A stretch of 64,000 bases of DNA from Bacillota bacterium (GCA_023623175.1 JAMNXU010000013.1:67933-131932); one strand, 5' to 3'. Numbered from the stretch's first letter, positions 44,743 to 53,636 are shown. The notes: generated by a model from the letters alone, not told the origin. Program-made: numbers and translations.

Positions 44743-44982
44743 ATGATTTGCCCAAAGTGTAAAAGTGAGAATGTAGTTGTCCAGGTTGTACCTCATGTGC
44801 AGACCAAAAGACATGGATTACTATACTGGCTTCTGATAGGCTGGTGGCTCAAACCTCTTCTTTGGTTGCTCTTTACGATACCAATGCTTGTCATAAGATT
44901 GTTTGGCCACAAAAAGGTAACAACGAAAGTAAAATCTTACGCGGTTTGTCAAAATTGCGGCTACAGCTTTATCGTAAAATAA
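44743..44982 (+). CDS. Zinc-ribbon membrane protein
   Basis: A 79-residue protein: MICPKCKSENV at the start and AVCQNCGYSFIV at the end give the two halves of a zinc ribbon, with a hydrophobic segment of about 30 residues (LYWLLIGWWLKPLLWLLFTIPMLVIRLF) inserted between them. Proteins with such split zinc ribbons are anchored with both ends in the cytoplasm. GGAGG lies 8 nt before the ATG; the upstream in-frame start is unlikely. A terminator follows 20 bp downstream. Confidence 0.8.
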   Translation: MICPKCKSENVVVQVVPHVQTKRHGLLYWLLIGWWLKPLLWLLFTIPMLVIRLFGHKKVTTKVKSYAVCQNCGYSFIVK

Positions 44983-45001
44983 AAAGGCCTCAACCCTGAT
45001 T

Positions 45002-45034
45002 AAAACAGGATGTTCTTTTGAACATCCTGTTTTT
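45002..45034 (+). terminator. Terminator after the zinc-ribbon gene
   Basis: AAAACAGGATGTTC and GAACATCCTGTTTT form a perfect stem around TTTT. It equals the hairpin at 40551 except for one compensatory pair (C-G there, T-A here). Confidence 0.9.
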
Positions 45035-45174
45035 CCATGTTGTTATTTTGTTCACCGGTTGCCCGCTCACATACTTTCCCTGGCGTTCTGCAAGCTAAAT
45101 TTCGTATAACCTGCTGTGCGCCGTCAGCCAGTCTTTCACTTATTGCCATCAACTTATTTTCACTTTCACTGTAC

Positions 45175-45262
45175 ACGCCATTCATAGATGTAGTACGTGC
45201 CGATGTTGGTTCCGCCTGTCCCCTTCGGCAGAGCATATCAATGGTAAAGGTACCACAGTTGA
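45175..45262 (-). pseudogene. Remnant of the 3' end of an unknown gene
   Basis: On the minus strand the frame ALPKGTGGTNIGTYYIYEWRV ends in TGA near 45175, and a frame shifted by one base just upstream reads NCGTFTIDM. They look like the last strands of one beta-rich protein after a frameshift. Very short, family unknown. Confidence 0.25.
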
Positions 45263-45277
45263 GCTCTGTAAAATGCT

Positions 45278-45307
45278 AAAAAAGACGGTCGATTAACCGT
45301 CTTTTTT
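45278..45307 (-). terminator. Terminator downstream of the tRNA genes
   Basis: GACGGT and ACCGTC with a 6-nt loop, flanked by six A and six T, a symmetrical terminator 6 bp beyond the tRNA-Thr 3' end. Confidence 0.85.
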
Positions 45308-45312
45308 CTTTC

Positions 45313-45388
45313 TGGAGCCCTCAACCAGGATCGAACTGGTGACCTCATCCTTACCATGGATGCGCTCTGCCTACTGAGCTATGAGGGC
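45313..45388 (-). tRNA. tRNA-Thr (GGT)
   Basis: The minus strand folds as a cloverleaf: acceptor GCCCTCA/TGAGGGC, D arm GCTCAGTAGGCAGAGC, anticodon stem CATCC/GGATG with loop ATGGTAA giving anticodon GGT, and T arm with GTTCGATCC. The CCA end is encoded (45313-45315). Confidence 0.95.
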
Positions 45389-45398
45389 AATTTATATA

Positions 45399-45472
45399 TG
45401 GAGCGGGTGATGGGAATCGAACCCACGCAGTCAGCTTGGGAAGCTGATATTCTACCATTGAATTACACCCGC
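45399..45472 (-). tRNA. tRNA-Gly (CCC)
   Basis: The minus strand folds as a cloverleaf: acceptor GCGGGTG/CACCCGC, anticodon stem TCAGC/GCTGA with loop TTCCCAA giving anticodon CCC, and T arm with GTTCGATTC. CCA is encoded. It lies 10 bp upstream of tRNA-Thr in the same direction. Confidence 0.93.
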
Positions 45473-45581
45473 ACGGATTCATCAGTCATCATCTCGCATC
45501 CAGTGACGAAAGAAATTATAACACATTACATTCTGAAATGTCCAGTATTTTTTCTGCCAATTTAGCCAAATCGCGCCTTGA

Positions 45582-46226
45582 TTAAACCCTGCTTTCCTCG
45601 AGGAATTTCTCGAGCTTACGTTTTACTCGCTGCAGCGCATTGTCAATGGATTTTACATGGCGGTCCAGCACCTGGGCTATCTCCTGGTAAGTCCGTCCCT
45701 GCAGGTACAGGCTGAGTACCTTCATTTCCAGTGAACTGAGAATTTCGCCCATCTTGACTTCGATACAGTTGAATTCCTCGCGGTTTATAAACAATTCTTC
45801 GGGATCGCTGACACATTCCTCGCCGAGAACATCCATGAGAGTACGGTCCGATTCTTCGTCAAAGATAGGCTTGTTAAGCGAAACATAGGAATTGAGCGGA
45901 ATATGTTTTTGCCTTGTCGCCGTCTTGATAGCCGTAATGATCTGCCTCGTAATGCAAAGTTCCGCAAAAGCCCTGAACGAGGAGAGCTTGTCCTCCCTGA
46001 AATCCCGGATTGCTTTGTAAAGCCCGATCATACCTTCCTGAATGATATCTTCGCGGTCGGCCCCGATGAGAAAATACGTCCTGGCTTTGGCCCTGACAAA
46101 ACTTTTGTACTTGTTTATCAGATATTCGAGGGCAGCATTATCACCTGCTTTTGCGTCAGCAATAATTTCCTCGTCAAGCATTGTATCATAGTCCGGCGTG
46201 ACCTCAGCCCGTGCGTTAAAATTCAA
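45582..46226 (-). CDS. sigH: RNA polymerase sigma-H factor
   Basis: A 214-residue sigma factor of the SigH (Spo0H) type, controlling the transition state and the start of sporulation. Region 2 has GADREDIIQEGMIGLYKAIRDF (residues 55-76) and FAELCITRQIITAIKTATRQKH; region 4 has LSLYLQGRTYQEIAQVLDRHVKSIDNALQRVKRKLEK. The start is a TTG with a GGGGG site 7 nt upstream. It is last in the cysE-cysS-...-rlmB-yacP-sigH block, the usual Firmicutes order. Confidence 0.95.
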   Translation of the reverse strand: MNFNARAEVTPDYDTMLDEEIIADAKAGDNAALEYLINKYKSFVRAKARTYFLIGADREDIIQEGMIGLYKAIRDFREDKLSSFRAFAELCITRQIITAIKTATRQKHIPLNSYVSLNKPIFDEESDRTLMDVLGEECVSDPEELFINREEFNCIEVKMGEILSSLEMKVLSLYLQGRTYQEIAQVLDRHVKSIDNALQRVKRKLEKFLEESRV

Positions 46227-46455
46227 AATGATGCCCCCCCAAAAGTATAAAACAGATATGAAATTAGTGTATCTATTTACTATTATTTACAACCGTCGTA
46301 ACAATAATATATACGACATTTATATAAAATTGCTTGGATTTCAAAACCCAGGGTTTTGCGTCAGAAACGTCTTAATCATGGGAAAATGATAATGTACGAC
46401 TTTATTATATGGGTTCTCAAAGATACTGTCAAGCCGATGCATTTTTGCAGCTTTC

Positions 46456-46974
46456 TCAGCCTCTTCCGGTGCCGCTTCTGCGCAATTTTTCCAGTGCCTC
46501 CAGGGTCTCGGGACTGAGATGAGCCTCAATGGAATTGGGCTGTCTCGGCCTCGTTCTCTCCCTCTGGCTTTCGCTTTTTAGAGTATTTTCAATTTCCTGC
46601 CGCAGTTCCCTGGGCGAAACCCTTGCGCCTCCCTTGCTCAGGATTATTCTCTGTTCAAGATAATCAAGGGTTACCACGCGAATTGTATGCTGGCTCCCGA
46701 GATTTGCCACGAACCTTTCAATATAAACATCGGCAGATTCATTTTCTTTTGTAAATACAATCGTCAGGTTGTCATACTTTTCGGTTCTTTCCTGGCCGCC
46801 CTTTAAATAATGCGCGTCATATACAATAATTATATTTAAATCCTTGTATCCCTGGAAATTTGATATAATCTCCTGGAGTTTCCGCCTTGCCTCCTCCAAT
46901 GACTCTCTTTTTAAATCGAATATATCGCTCCAGGCGTTTATTACATTATATCCGTCGATTATCAGGTATTCCAT
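46456..46974 (-). CDS. rae1: NYN-domain endoribonuclease (Rae1/YacP)
   Basis: A 172-residue PIN-like nuclease. Residues 1-15 (MEYLIIDGYNVINAW) carry the first catalytic Asp; NIIIVYDAHYLKGGQERTE and VFTKENESADVYIERFV add the other acidic residues. In Bacillus subtilis Rae1 cuts mRNA in the ribosomal A site. The C-terminal 40 residues form a charged helix. It follows rlmB by 9 bp. Confidence 0.92.
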   Translation of the reverse strand: MEYLIIDGYNVINAWSDIFDLKRESLEEARRKLQEIISNFQGYKDLNIIIVYDAHYLKGGQERTEKYDNLTIVFTKENESADVYIERFVANLGSQHTIRVVTLDYLEQRIILSKGGARVSPRELRQEIENTLKSESQRERTRPRQPNSIEAHLSPETLEALEKLRRSGTGRG

Positions 46975-46983
46975 GCTTCAGAC

Positions 46984-47868
46984 CTACAAACCCCTCTGTC
47001 TGCATATTTCAAACATAACAATTGCTGCGGCAACCGAGGCATTTAAAGAAGAAATTTTCCCCTTCATCGGTATATTGACCACAAAATCACAGCTTTCCCT
47101 CACAAACCTGCCCATGCCCTCGCCTTCGCTGCCTACAACAAGGGCAACGGCACCTTTCAGGTCGCATTCATAGTATGCCCTGTCGCCGGTGGAATCGGTA
47201 CCCACAACCCAGACGTTTTTGTTCTTCAGGTATTCTATTGTCTGGGCTATATTGGGAACCCTGGCAACTGCCACATATTCCAGCGCTCCCGCCGAGGCTT
47301 TCGCAACAGCCGGAGTAAGCCCAATCGCACGGCGCTTCGGTATTATTATACCATGAACTCCGGCAGCATCGGCAGACCTTATTATCGCTCCGAGGTTATG
47401 TGGGTCCGTAATGCCGTCCAGTATGACAATAAAAGGAGGCTCACCCCTTTGTTCGGCAATATCAAGTATATCATCCACGGTTACATAATCCCTGACGGAA
47501 ACAAAAGCGATCACGCCCTGGTGATGGCCGGTTTCGGACATTTTGTCCAGCAGGCTGCGATCCACTTCCTGCAAAACCACGCCTTTTTCCTTCGCAATCG
47601 CTGAAATTTGCCTAATCGAGCCTACCTGGGCTCCTTTAGCTATCAATATCTTGTTAATGGTCCGGTCGCTTTTAAGCGCTTCCAGTACCGGGTTCCTGCC
47701 TTCGAGCTTGTCTGAAAATTCTTCTTCATATCCCGGCTCCGCCTCCGCGTAATAACTTGCTTTGGCGATGCGGCTCAATTCATCATTCCTGCTTTTTTCT
47801 GTTTTCCTTAATTTTCTTTCATTGTCTTTCCTTTTTCCCCTGTCCCGTTTTTCGCGTCCGCTCTTCAA
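46984..47868 (-). CDS. rlmB: 23S rRNA 2'-O-ribose methyltransferase RlmB
   Basis: A 294-residue SpoU-family methyltransferase. A basic, charged N-terminal extension (residues 1-50), an L30e-like substrate-binding domain (EGRNPVLEALKSDRTINKILIA, 52-125) and a SPOUT domain with ILDGITDPHNLGAIIRSADAAG (motif 1), VVGSEGEGMGR (motif 2) and IPMKGKISSLNASVAAAI (motif 3, forming the knot). It methylates 23S rRNA at G2251 (E. coli numbering). The start is TTG with GGAGG 6 nt upstream. Confidence 0.95.
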   Translation of the reverse strand: MKSGREKRDRGKRKDNERKLRKTEKSRNDELSRIAKASYYAEAEPGYEEEFSDKLEGRNPVLEALKSDRTINKILIAKGAQVGSIRQISAIAKEKGVVLQEVDRSLLDKMSETGHHQGVIAFVSVRDYVTVDDILDIAEQRGEPPFIVILDGITDPHNLGAIIRSADAAGVHGIIIPKRRAIGLTPAVAKASAGALEYVAVARVPNIAQTIEYLKNKNVWVVGTDSTGDRAYYECDLKGAVALVVGSEGEGMGRFVRESCDFVVNIPMKGKISSLNASVAAAIVMFEICRQRGL

Positions 47869-47950
47869 TTCAATCCTCCTGTTTTCAGTAGCTTGCCAGC
47901 CCCGTATTTAACCTCTAAATTATCTTTAACCTCTGCGACAGGTTTTATCC

Positions 47951-48370
47951 TCAGTTGACTTCTGTCGCCATCGCAAGTATTTCCATAAGCCTCTTATACC
48001 TTTTTTTAAGGTAAAGATAACCCAGCAGGGATTCAAATCCCGTGGCATACTTGTACTCTGTTATATCAGCGTTTTTGGGAACCGTTCCCGATTTTGCGTT
48101 GCGTCCCCGACGCACGACATCCAGTTCCTCGTCGTTCAGGAACTCGCTTATCCGATGAATAACATCGGACTGGGCCTTGGCCTTGACGTAATGCACCGAC
48201 TGCCGGTGCAGCTTGTGCACCGGCGCATTACCCCTGCTTACAATAAGAGTGCGGATAAAAATTTCATAAACCGTATCCCCGATATACGCCAGTACAAGCG
48301 GAGACAGCTGGTCCACATCTTTTTCGCTGATATTCAAACTTTCCGAAATAGTATTAAAAAAGTCTTCCAT
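47951..48370 (-). CDS. mrnC: Mini-ribonuclease III
   Basis: A 139-residue RNase III catalytic domain without a dsRNA-binding domain, which matures 23S rRNA in Firmicutes. Visible are SPLVLAYIGDTVYEIFIRTLIVSRG (the catalytic signature) and TEYKYATGFESLLGYLYL. The ATG at 48370 has GAGGG 5 nt upstream; the frame is open to ATG 48430 inside the kinase gene, which is less likely. It starts 17 bp after the kinase stop. Confidence 0.93.
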   Translation of the reverse strand: MEDFFNTISESLNISEKDVDQLSPLVLAYIGDTVYEIFIRTLIVSRGNAPVHKLHRQSVHYVKAKAQSDVIHRISEFLNDEELDVVRRGRNAKSGTVPKNADITEYKYATGFESLLGYLYLKKRYKRLMEILAMATEVN

Positions 48371-48387
48371 ACGTACCCTCTGTTCTG

Positions 48388-49746
48388 TCAAACGGAATAT
48401 GCTGTCAATATTTCCTTTTTCCTGCGGCATCTCCGCAGTTTAACGGTAAATTTGGTCAAACTATCGTCCGATTCCAGCAAAACAGTCCCCTTGTTTCTTT
48501 CGGCGAGTTGCTTCACTATGTACAGCCCATATCCGCTGTCAGGCTTTCCCGCCTTCGTGGTAAATCCCTTTTCAAATATTTTCTCCCGCAGCTCGGCGGG
48601 CACCGGCTCCCCGTTGTTTGCCACCTCAATCAGGTAATTTTCATTCTCCGAGCGAAAACTGACCGAAATAAACCGGTCTTTGCTCTTGTCCTCCCTGTCC
48701 AGGACTTCCAGGGCATTGTCTATGAGATTGCTCAATATGCTTACCATTTCAAAGCTCGAGTATTTATCAGTTTCAAGCGGAACATCCACATCGACGTTAA
48801 ATTTGATTCCCTCTTCCTCGGCGCATTTGCTTTTGAATGAAAGCATTGCGTCGACGCACCTGTCTCCCGTTCCAAATCTCCGGTACGGAGCCTTTACAAT
48901 GCCGCATACGCCCGAAATGTATTTATTAATCTGTTCAAGTCCGTCGGGATCATTCAGAGTCGCAATCATTTTAATAGTATTGAGATGATTGAGAAAATCA
49001 TGCTTTTCCCTGCGGACAGCGCTCAGCATCTGTTCCGTGTCTTTCAGCTGCTGTTCAAGCATCCGGTATTTGCCAAGCTTCACCGTTAACGCGGTTCTTT
49101 CTTTGATTTCCAGAAAACTAAACACGATGAACGCAATGCACAGTACAATGGAAAGCACTTCAAAGGCAAATGTGTAATCAGAATTGTTAATATTAATAAT
49201 ACTTGCAAAAATCAACCCGAAAATCATTAATTGCATTGCAAAATACGAAAACTTCCATTTATTTTCCACGCGGGATATGCTAAGATGCAGCAGCAGCCTG
49301 GACCTGCCGAGCAGATAAATGATTCCTGCGTGAACAAGTTTTTCGACCGTTACCACAATGCATTTCAGCAGGTTTTTCTGTTCAAGGAATTCAGAAATGC
49401 TGTTTTTCGTGGCAATCATATAAATAACGAGGCTCACGGCCTCAACAGCGACTAATATGAGAAAATTGCCGGACACAACTTGCAGGGAATACAACAGGCT
49501 CTTATTTGCAACAAGACTCATAAGAAGAGTCAAAACACATAAAAGAAGCAAAGTTCGGAAACCGGTCAGCAGAAACCTGTTGGCAAAAAATGAAACACCA
49601 GCGAAAGTCAGACAGAATAAGACAGCCTTTATCCAGTTTTTTACGATAAATTTGTCGCGGTCATAAATTACCTGATACCAGTACAGAAAAATGAATCCCT
49701 CTATCAGCGCAACCAAAAAATCAATATAAAACTTGTAAATGTTCAT
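48388..49746 (-). CDS. AgrC-like membrane histidine kinase
   Basis: A 452-residue kinase. Six or seven membrane helices cover residues 1-210; a helical linker leads to the H-box RREKHDFLNHLNTIKM (around residue 255) and a GHKL ATPase with NLIDNALEVLDRE, EVANNGEPVP and GYGLYIVKQLAERN. This is the layout of peptide-pheromone receptors such as AgrC and of CitA-like kinases. No response regulator, agrB or agrD lies nearby. It sits between cysS and mrnC in a block that is otherwise conserved. The ATG at 49746 has GGGGA upstream. Confidence 0.88.
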   Translation of the reverse strand: MNIYKFYIDFLVALIEGFIFLYWYQVIYDRDKFIVKNWIKAVLFCLTFAGVSFFANRFLLTGFRTLLLLCVLTLLMSLVANKSLLYSLQVVSGNFLILVAVEAVSLVIYMIATKNSISEFLEQKNLLKCIVVTVEKLVHAGIIYLLGRSRLLLHLSISRVENKWKFSYFAMQLMIFGLIFASIININNSDYTFAFEVLSIVLCIAFIVFSFLEIKERTALTVKLGKYRMLEQQLKDTEQMLSAVRREKHDFLNHLNTIKMIATLNDPDGLEQINKYISGVCGIVKAPYRRFGTGDRCVDAMLSFKSKCAEEEGIKFNVDVDVPLETDKYSSFEMVSILSNLIDNALEVLDREDKSKDRFISVSFRSENENYLIEVANNGEPVPAELREKIFEKGFTTKAGKPDSGYGLYIVKQLAERNKGTVLLESDDSLTKFTVKLRRCRRKKEILTAYSV

Positions 49747-49871
49747 CCCTGTCCCCGAAAACAAACATGGTAGCTTATACATAAATTATATACAAGTATT
49801 AGGCAAATATAAAGGAAAAAATGCAATTTGTCGAAAAAGCGCTCCCAAATAATGGCTATACCTGGAAATAA

Positions 49872-49905
49872 AGGGACAGGCCTTCATTTTAACTGCCTGT
49901 CCCTT
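49872..49905 (-). terminator. Hairpin terminator after cysS
   Basis: AGGGACAGGC and GCCTGTCCCT form a perfect 10-bp stem, followed on the minus strand by TTATTTCC. Between it and the cysS stop lies a short degenerate repeat of GATTGAAA-like units. Confidence 0.7.
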
Positions 49906-49993
49906 CCTTCAATTCTATTTTCAATCCTTCCGCTCTCTTTTAATCTGTCCGTTCTTTTTTCAATCCATCTGGCTATTTTTTAATCTTTTCCGG

Positions 49994-51427
49994 TTATTTT
50001 TCCGCAGGCACAAACGCCTTCTTCTCAAAGCCGTCCGCGCCCTTCCATACCACACCCGTTCCGCCGGGTTTGTCTTCGAGCGTATAACCTCGCTGTTTCA
50101 ATCCGTCCCTTATTTCATCGGCCAGTTTCCAGTTTTTCTCCTTCCTTGCCTCAAGTCTCTGCAGAACCAGCGATTTTACTTCCGCATCCAGTTCATCATC
50201 GGACTTGGTTTTTTTCTCCGCTTCAGCGAGCTTCAATCCTGTTATTGAATCCATTGTGATAAGCGTTTCATATATCTCCCTCGACTTTTTCGGGTACTTG
50301 GCAAGGTTCCACATTATACCGAGGGCTTTCGGTATATTCAGGTCGTCGCTAATTGCCTCGCTGAATTCCTTCATCGCATTTTCGAGTTCAGCGGGATCAA
50401 CCTTTTCCGTGCCTTCCCGGTGCTGGAGCACGGCCTCATACAGCCTCTCAAGAGCCGTTTGCGCCGCCTGCAGCCCGCCCCACGTGAAGTTCAGCTTGCT
50501 CCTGTAATTCGCGTTGAGGCACATGTACCTGAAGGCCAGCGGGCTGAATCCCCTCGCTTTTATATCGTCAATTGTATAAGTGTTTCCGAGACTCTTTGAC
50601 ATTTTGCCGTTGTCAACAAGCAAAAACTCGTTGTGCATCCAGTACCTGACAGCCGGTTTGCCCAACAGCGCCTCCGACTGGGCAATTTCATTTTCGTGGT
50701 GTATCGGTATATGGTCAACTCCGCCGGTATGTATGTCAAAGGTATCCCCGAGGTACTTCCTCGCCATGGTCGAGCATTCTATGTGCCAGCCCGGGTATCC
50801 CATGCCCCATGGGCTGGGCCACTGCATGATATGTTCGCGCGGAGCTTTTTTCCACAGCGCGAAATCCAGCGGGTTCCTTTTTTCGGGATTAACTTCGACC
50901 CTTGCTCCGGCCTTCTGTCCCTCGAGATCAATTTTTGAAAGTTTTCCATAATCCTTGAACTTGCTTATGTCAAAATATATCCCGTCGCTCGTCTCATAGC
51001 CGTAGCCCTTGTCACACAGCCCCTTGACAAACTCGATCATTTCGTTTATGTGGTCCGTGGCCTTGGCTATAATTTCGGGCTTTTCTATATTAAGCTCCTC
51101 AATGTCCTTAAAGAATATAGCGGTATAGTATTCAGCAATTTCCCATGGCGTTTTCTTCTGCTCCCTTGCCGTCTTTACCATTTTGTCCTCGCCTTCGTCG
51201 GCATCGGACGTCAGGTGCCCCACATCCGTAATATTCATTACATGCTTCAGCTTATAACCGTTGAATTTCAGAACTCTCCTGAGTGTATCCATGAAAACGT
51301 ACGCTCTCATGTTGCCTATATGGGCATGGTTATAAACAGTAGGTCCGCAGGAATAAATCCTGACCTCTCCTGGATTAATCGGCACAAATTCTTCCTTTTG
51401 TCTTGAAAGCGTGTTAAAAACCTTCAT
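49994..51427 (-). CDS. cysS: Cysteinyl-tRNA synthetase
   Basis: A 477-residue class I synthetase. The HIGH-like motif is HAHIGNMR (residues 36-43) after CGPTVYN, whose Cys is a zinc ligand; other zinc ligands lie in GWHIECSTMARKYLG and HHENEIAQSEA. KMSKSLGNTY (around residue 268) is the KMSKS loop. The C-terminal part forms the anticodon-binding helices. It follows cysE in a T-box-regulated operon; 180 bp with two copies of the 27-bp repeat separate them. Confidence 0.97.
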   Translation of the reverse strand: MKVFNTLSRQKEEFVPINPGEVRIYSCGPTVYNHAHIGNMRAYVFMDTLRRVLKFNGYKLKHVMNITDVGHLTSDADEGEDKMVKTAREQKKTPWEIAEYYTAIFFKDIEELNIEKPEIIAKATDHINEMIEFVKGLCDKGYGYETSDGIYFDISKFKDYGKLSKIDLEGQKAGARVEVNPEKRNPLDFALWKKAPREHIMQWPSPWGMGYPGWHIECSTMARKYLGDTFDIHTGGVDHIPIHHENEIAQSEALLGKPAVRYWMHNEFLLVDNGKMSKSLGNTYTIDDIKARGFSPLAFRYMCLNANYRSKLNFTWGGLQAAQTALERLYEAVLQHREGTEKVDPAELENAMKEFSEAISDDLNIPKALGIMWNLAKYPKKSREIYETLITMDSITGLKLAEAEKKTKSDDELDAEVKSLVLQRLEARKEKNWKLADEIRDGLKQRGYTLEDKPGGTGVVWKGADGFEKKAFVPAEK

Positions 51428-51456
51428 TGACCTTCTCCTTTCGCAGTTTTATTTTT

Positions 51457-51510
51457 GGGACACGGGGACGGTTCTCCTGTCCCGGGACACGGGGACGGTT
51501 CTCCTGTCCC
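51457..51510. repeat. Two tandem copies of the 27-bp palindromic repeat
   Basis: Perfect head-to-tail copies at 51457-51483 and 51484-51510 (core ACGGGGACGGTTCTCC, ends GGGACA and TGTCCC), with a degenerate third piece after them. They lie between cysE and cysS inside the operon. Confidence 0.95.
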
Positions 51511-51607
51511 ACCCGGGATGCGGAAACGATTTTTTTGCCCCATCCCCTAAACTTCAAAAAAGAAATACTGCAATTCCCGGAATATTAAAAAATGAATTTA
51601 CAAAATA

Positions 51608-52285
51608 TTATCCCCCGACATTTTCTCCGTCTGCCGAAACGATGTTTTTTTCCATTAACAAAAGGCTCTCTTCTATTTTTTCGATCCTCAGAAGAATCTT
51701 GCAAATTTCCTGCGCAACGGGGTCCGGGAGATGTATCTGGTCCAGCTCAACGGAAGGCGCAGTTTTTGACTCCCTCTTTTTCACGATTCTGGCCTTGGGA
51801 CCCACAACGGTTGTATAGGGTGGCACTTCGTCCAGCACAATTGAGCCTGCGCCTATCATCACATTGTCTCCCACCTTGAACGGTCCCAGGATTTTTGCGC
51901 CGGCTCCGATGAGCACATTATTGCCAATCGTGGGGTGCCTTTTGCCTTTTTCCTTTCCTGTTCCTCCCAAAGTCACGCCGTGATATATGGTGCAGTTATC
52001 CCCTATTTCAGCCGTTTCTCCGATAACTACTCCCATTCCGTGGTCTATAAACAGTCCCTTGCCGATTTTGGCTCCGGGGTGAATTTCAATTCCCGTGATA
52101 AATCTGCTGATATGGGACACAGCCCTTGCCAGAAAGAACAGCTTTCTTTTATATAAAGCATGGGCTATGCGGTGCATAACAACAGCATGAAAACCGGGAT
52201 ACAGGAAAATAACCTCAAATACGCTTTTGGCGGCCGGGTCTCTGCTTGCTATGGATTTTGCATCTTCCCACATTTGTTTAAACAT
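51608..52285 (-). CDS. cysE: Serine O-acetyltransferase
   Basis: A 225-residue enzyme making O-acetylserine, the direct precursor of cysteine. The N-terminal helical part has [27 protein letters not shown]; the left-handed beta-helix of hexapeptide repeats ([36 protein letters not shown]) carries the catalytic Asp/His; [20 protein letters not shown] follows. The C-terminal 45 residues are longer than usual. GAGGTAGG precedes the ATG. First gene behind the T-box leader. Confidence 0.96.
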   Translation of the reverse strand: MFKQMWEDAKSIASRDPAAKSVFEVIFLYPGFHAVVMHRIAHALYKRKLFFLARAVSHISRFITGIEIHPGAKIGKGLFIDHGMGVVIGETAEIGDNCTIYHGVTLGGTGKEKGKRHPTIGNNVLIGAGAKILGPFKVGDNVMIGAGSIVLDEVPPYTTVVGPKARIVKKRESKTAPSVELDQIHLPDPVAQEICKILLRIEKIEESLLLMEKNIVSADGENVGG

Positions 52286-52679
52286 ATTATCCTACCTCAA
52301 TCCTTACAAAATCTCCTGATTGCATTTTTTCAGGTTTTTCGGCTATGTTGCTTACTGTGTCGGCTTATCGGTTGTCGTTTTCAGTACATTTTTCAATATA
52401 TTTATTAGTACGCCATGTTTGTTACGTCCCTGATTGTACATCAGCAAAATTTTGCGTGCACGTGTTCAGCGCGGTACCGGAAACAACGCCGGGGCTTTCA
52501 ACAACGCCGGAACCATGTGAACAACGCCAGGGCTTAAAACAACACAAAAAGTCAAAATAGCAACCCATGGTTTAAAGAGCAACTCCGGGGCTTAAAAATA
52601 ACACCGGATAATATGCCCCAATATATAATACCCATTACAGCCTGTGTAAAAGCAGCTGAAGCAAATGTTAAGCCAAATT
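52286..52679 (-). other. Long spacer between the T-box terminator and cysE
   Basis: About 390 bp without a gene. It includes degenerate repeated pieces such as CAACGCCGG and CCAGGGCTT, and AT-rich DNA near cysE. Usually the T-box lies much closer to the first gene. Confidence 0.4.
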
Positions 52680-52719
52680 AAAAACCCGCTCTGCCAAAAA
52701 TGGCATAGAGGCGGGTTTT
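52680..52719 (-). terminator. Conditional terminator of the T-box leader
   Basis: AAAACCCGC and GCGGGTTTTT pair, with CTCTATGCC and GGCAGAG extending the stem around ATTTTT, followed by a T-run on the minus strand. The antiterminator would use the T-box sequence just upstream. Confidence 0.9.
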
Positions 52720-53000
52720 ACTTCGCGGTTCCACTCTACTTGGACCTGAACCTGGTCCGTCTATTTGCGATATCAGGTCTATTTGCGATACCAAGTCAAA
52801 TTTTGACACCAGGTCAATTTGCTGCACCAGGTCCATCTCATCGTTCATAACGGAGCGTCTCCGCGGCAGCCTACCGGTAATGCGTTCTGAACCTGCATCG
52901 CTTTCGGTGCCGGATTCAAAGGCGCACTTCGCCCCGCCCCTTTCCCGGGCTGCTCTCAGCCTGCGACAGACCCTCTCTGAAGGGAGTTGACAGGGTTACT
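52680..53000 (-). promoter_or_regulatory. T-box leader sensing uncharged tRNA-Cys
   Basis: On the minus strand the leader ends with the T-box sequence AGAGTGGAACCGCG (52724-52737), whose TGGAACC pairs with tRNA ends, followed by a terminator. Upstream is a structured Stem I region with CTGAGAG and CCTTTGAATCC elements. The likely specifier triplet is TGC, the cysteine codon, at 52895-52897. It controls cysE and cysS by transcription antitermination: low Cys-tRNA switches the genes on. The 5' boundary is approximate. Confidence 0.9.
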
Positions 53001-53249
53001 CTGCCTTCTCATCATCTTTTTCTATATTTTTTCTTTTTGATTTAGAATTAATTTTAGCAAATTTATAATTTAAAGTAAACAAATTTTGTCCGAAGCCGCT
53101 TTTTCTGATTTTCACCGGTTCTTCGGCCGTTTTGTTGTTGACGGTCCAAGTATAAATAATGCTTTTTTAAAGATAATATTACTGTACGGGTCTGTTTAGC
53201 AGAATTTGTACAATCGGTTGGAAAACTTGGACCGGAAAGGGTGATTGCA

Positions 53250-53615
53250 TTGGCAGAACAATACGCAGGAGAACAAAAAAACTTCAGCGTAATGCATTTA
53301 GTGGTAAGGCTTATTTCCGGTATTGTGGTACTGGGTATCACGGCTGCCCTGGCACCTGACTTCAGGATCGCAAATGTTTGGTCACTTATAGTGGGTGCCG
53401 TGGTTCTCGCAGCACTGGATTACCTCGTGGGCAAACTGCTCGGTGTACATGCTTCGCCGTTTGGCAGAGGGATTACCGGCTTTATAGCCGCCGCGGTTAT
53501 AATTTACGCGACCCAGTTCTTTGTGACCGGATATGACGTCAATATATGGGGAGCTTTGATTGGTGCCCTTATCTACGGCATCGTTGATGCCATTATACCC
53601 GGAAAAGCCATGTGA
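53250..53615 (+). CDS. Holin-like membrane protein (Phage_holin_4-type layout)
   Basis: A 121-residue protein with four transmembrane helices. Two halves resemble each other: ITAALAPDFRIANVWSLIVGAVVLAALDYLV and TQFFVTGYDVNIWGALIGALIYGIVDAII, a pattern of the small holin-4/DUF2512-like membrane proteins. Despite the name these are often chromosomal and of unknown function. The start is TTG at 53250 with GGAAAGG 9 nt upstream; GTG 53241 is too close. A bidirectional terminator follows. Confidence 0.75.
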   Translation: MAEQYAGEQKNFSVMHLVVRLISGIVVLGITAALAPDFRIANVWSLIVGAVVLAALDYLVGKLLGVHASPFGRGITGFIAAAVIIYATQFFVTGYDVNIWGALIGALIYGIVDAIIPGKAM

Positions 53616-53636
53616 AAATTTTTCTTTTTAAAAGTA

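Noticed and set aside
45037-45279. 80-residue plus-strand and 78-residue minus-strand frames
   Set aside because: Neither has a ribosome site; the minus one ends inside a terminator hairpin. Kept only as a low-confidence gene remnant.
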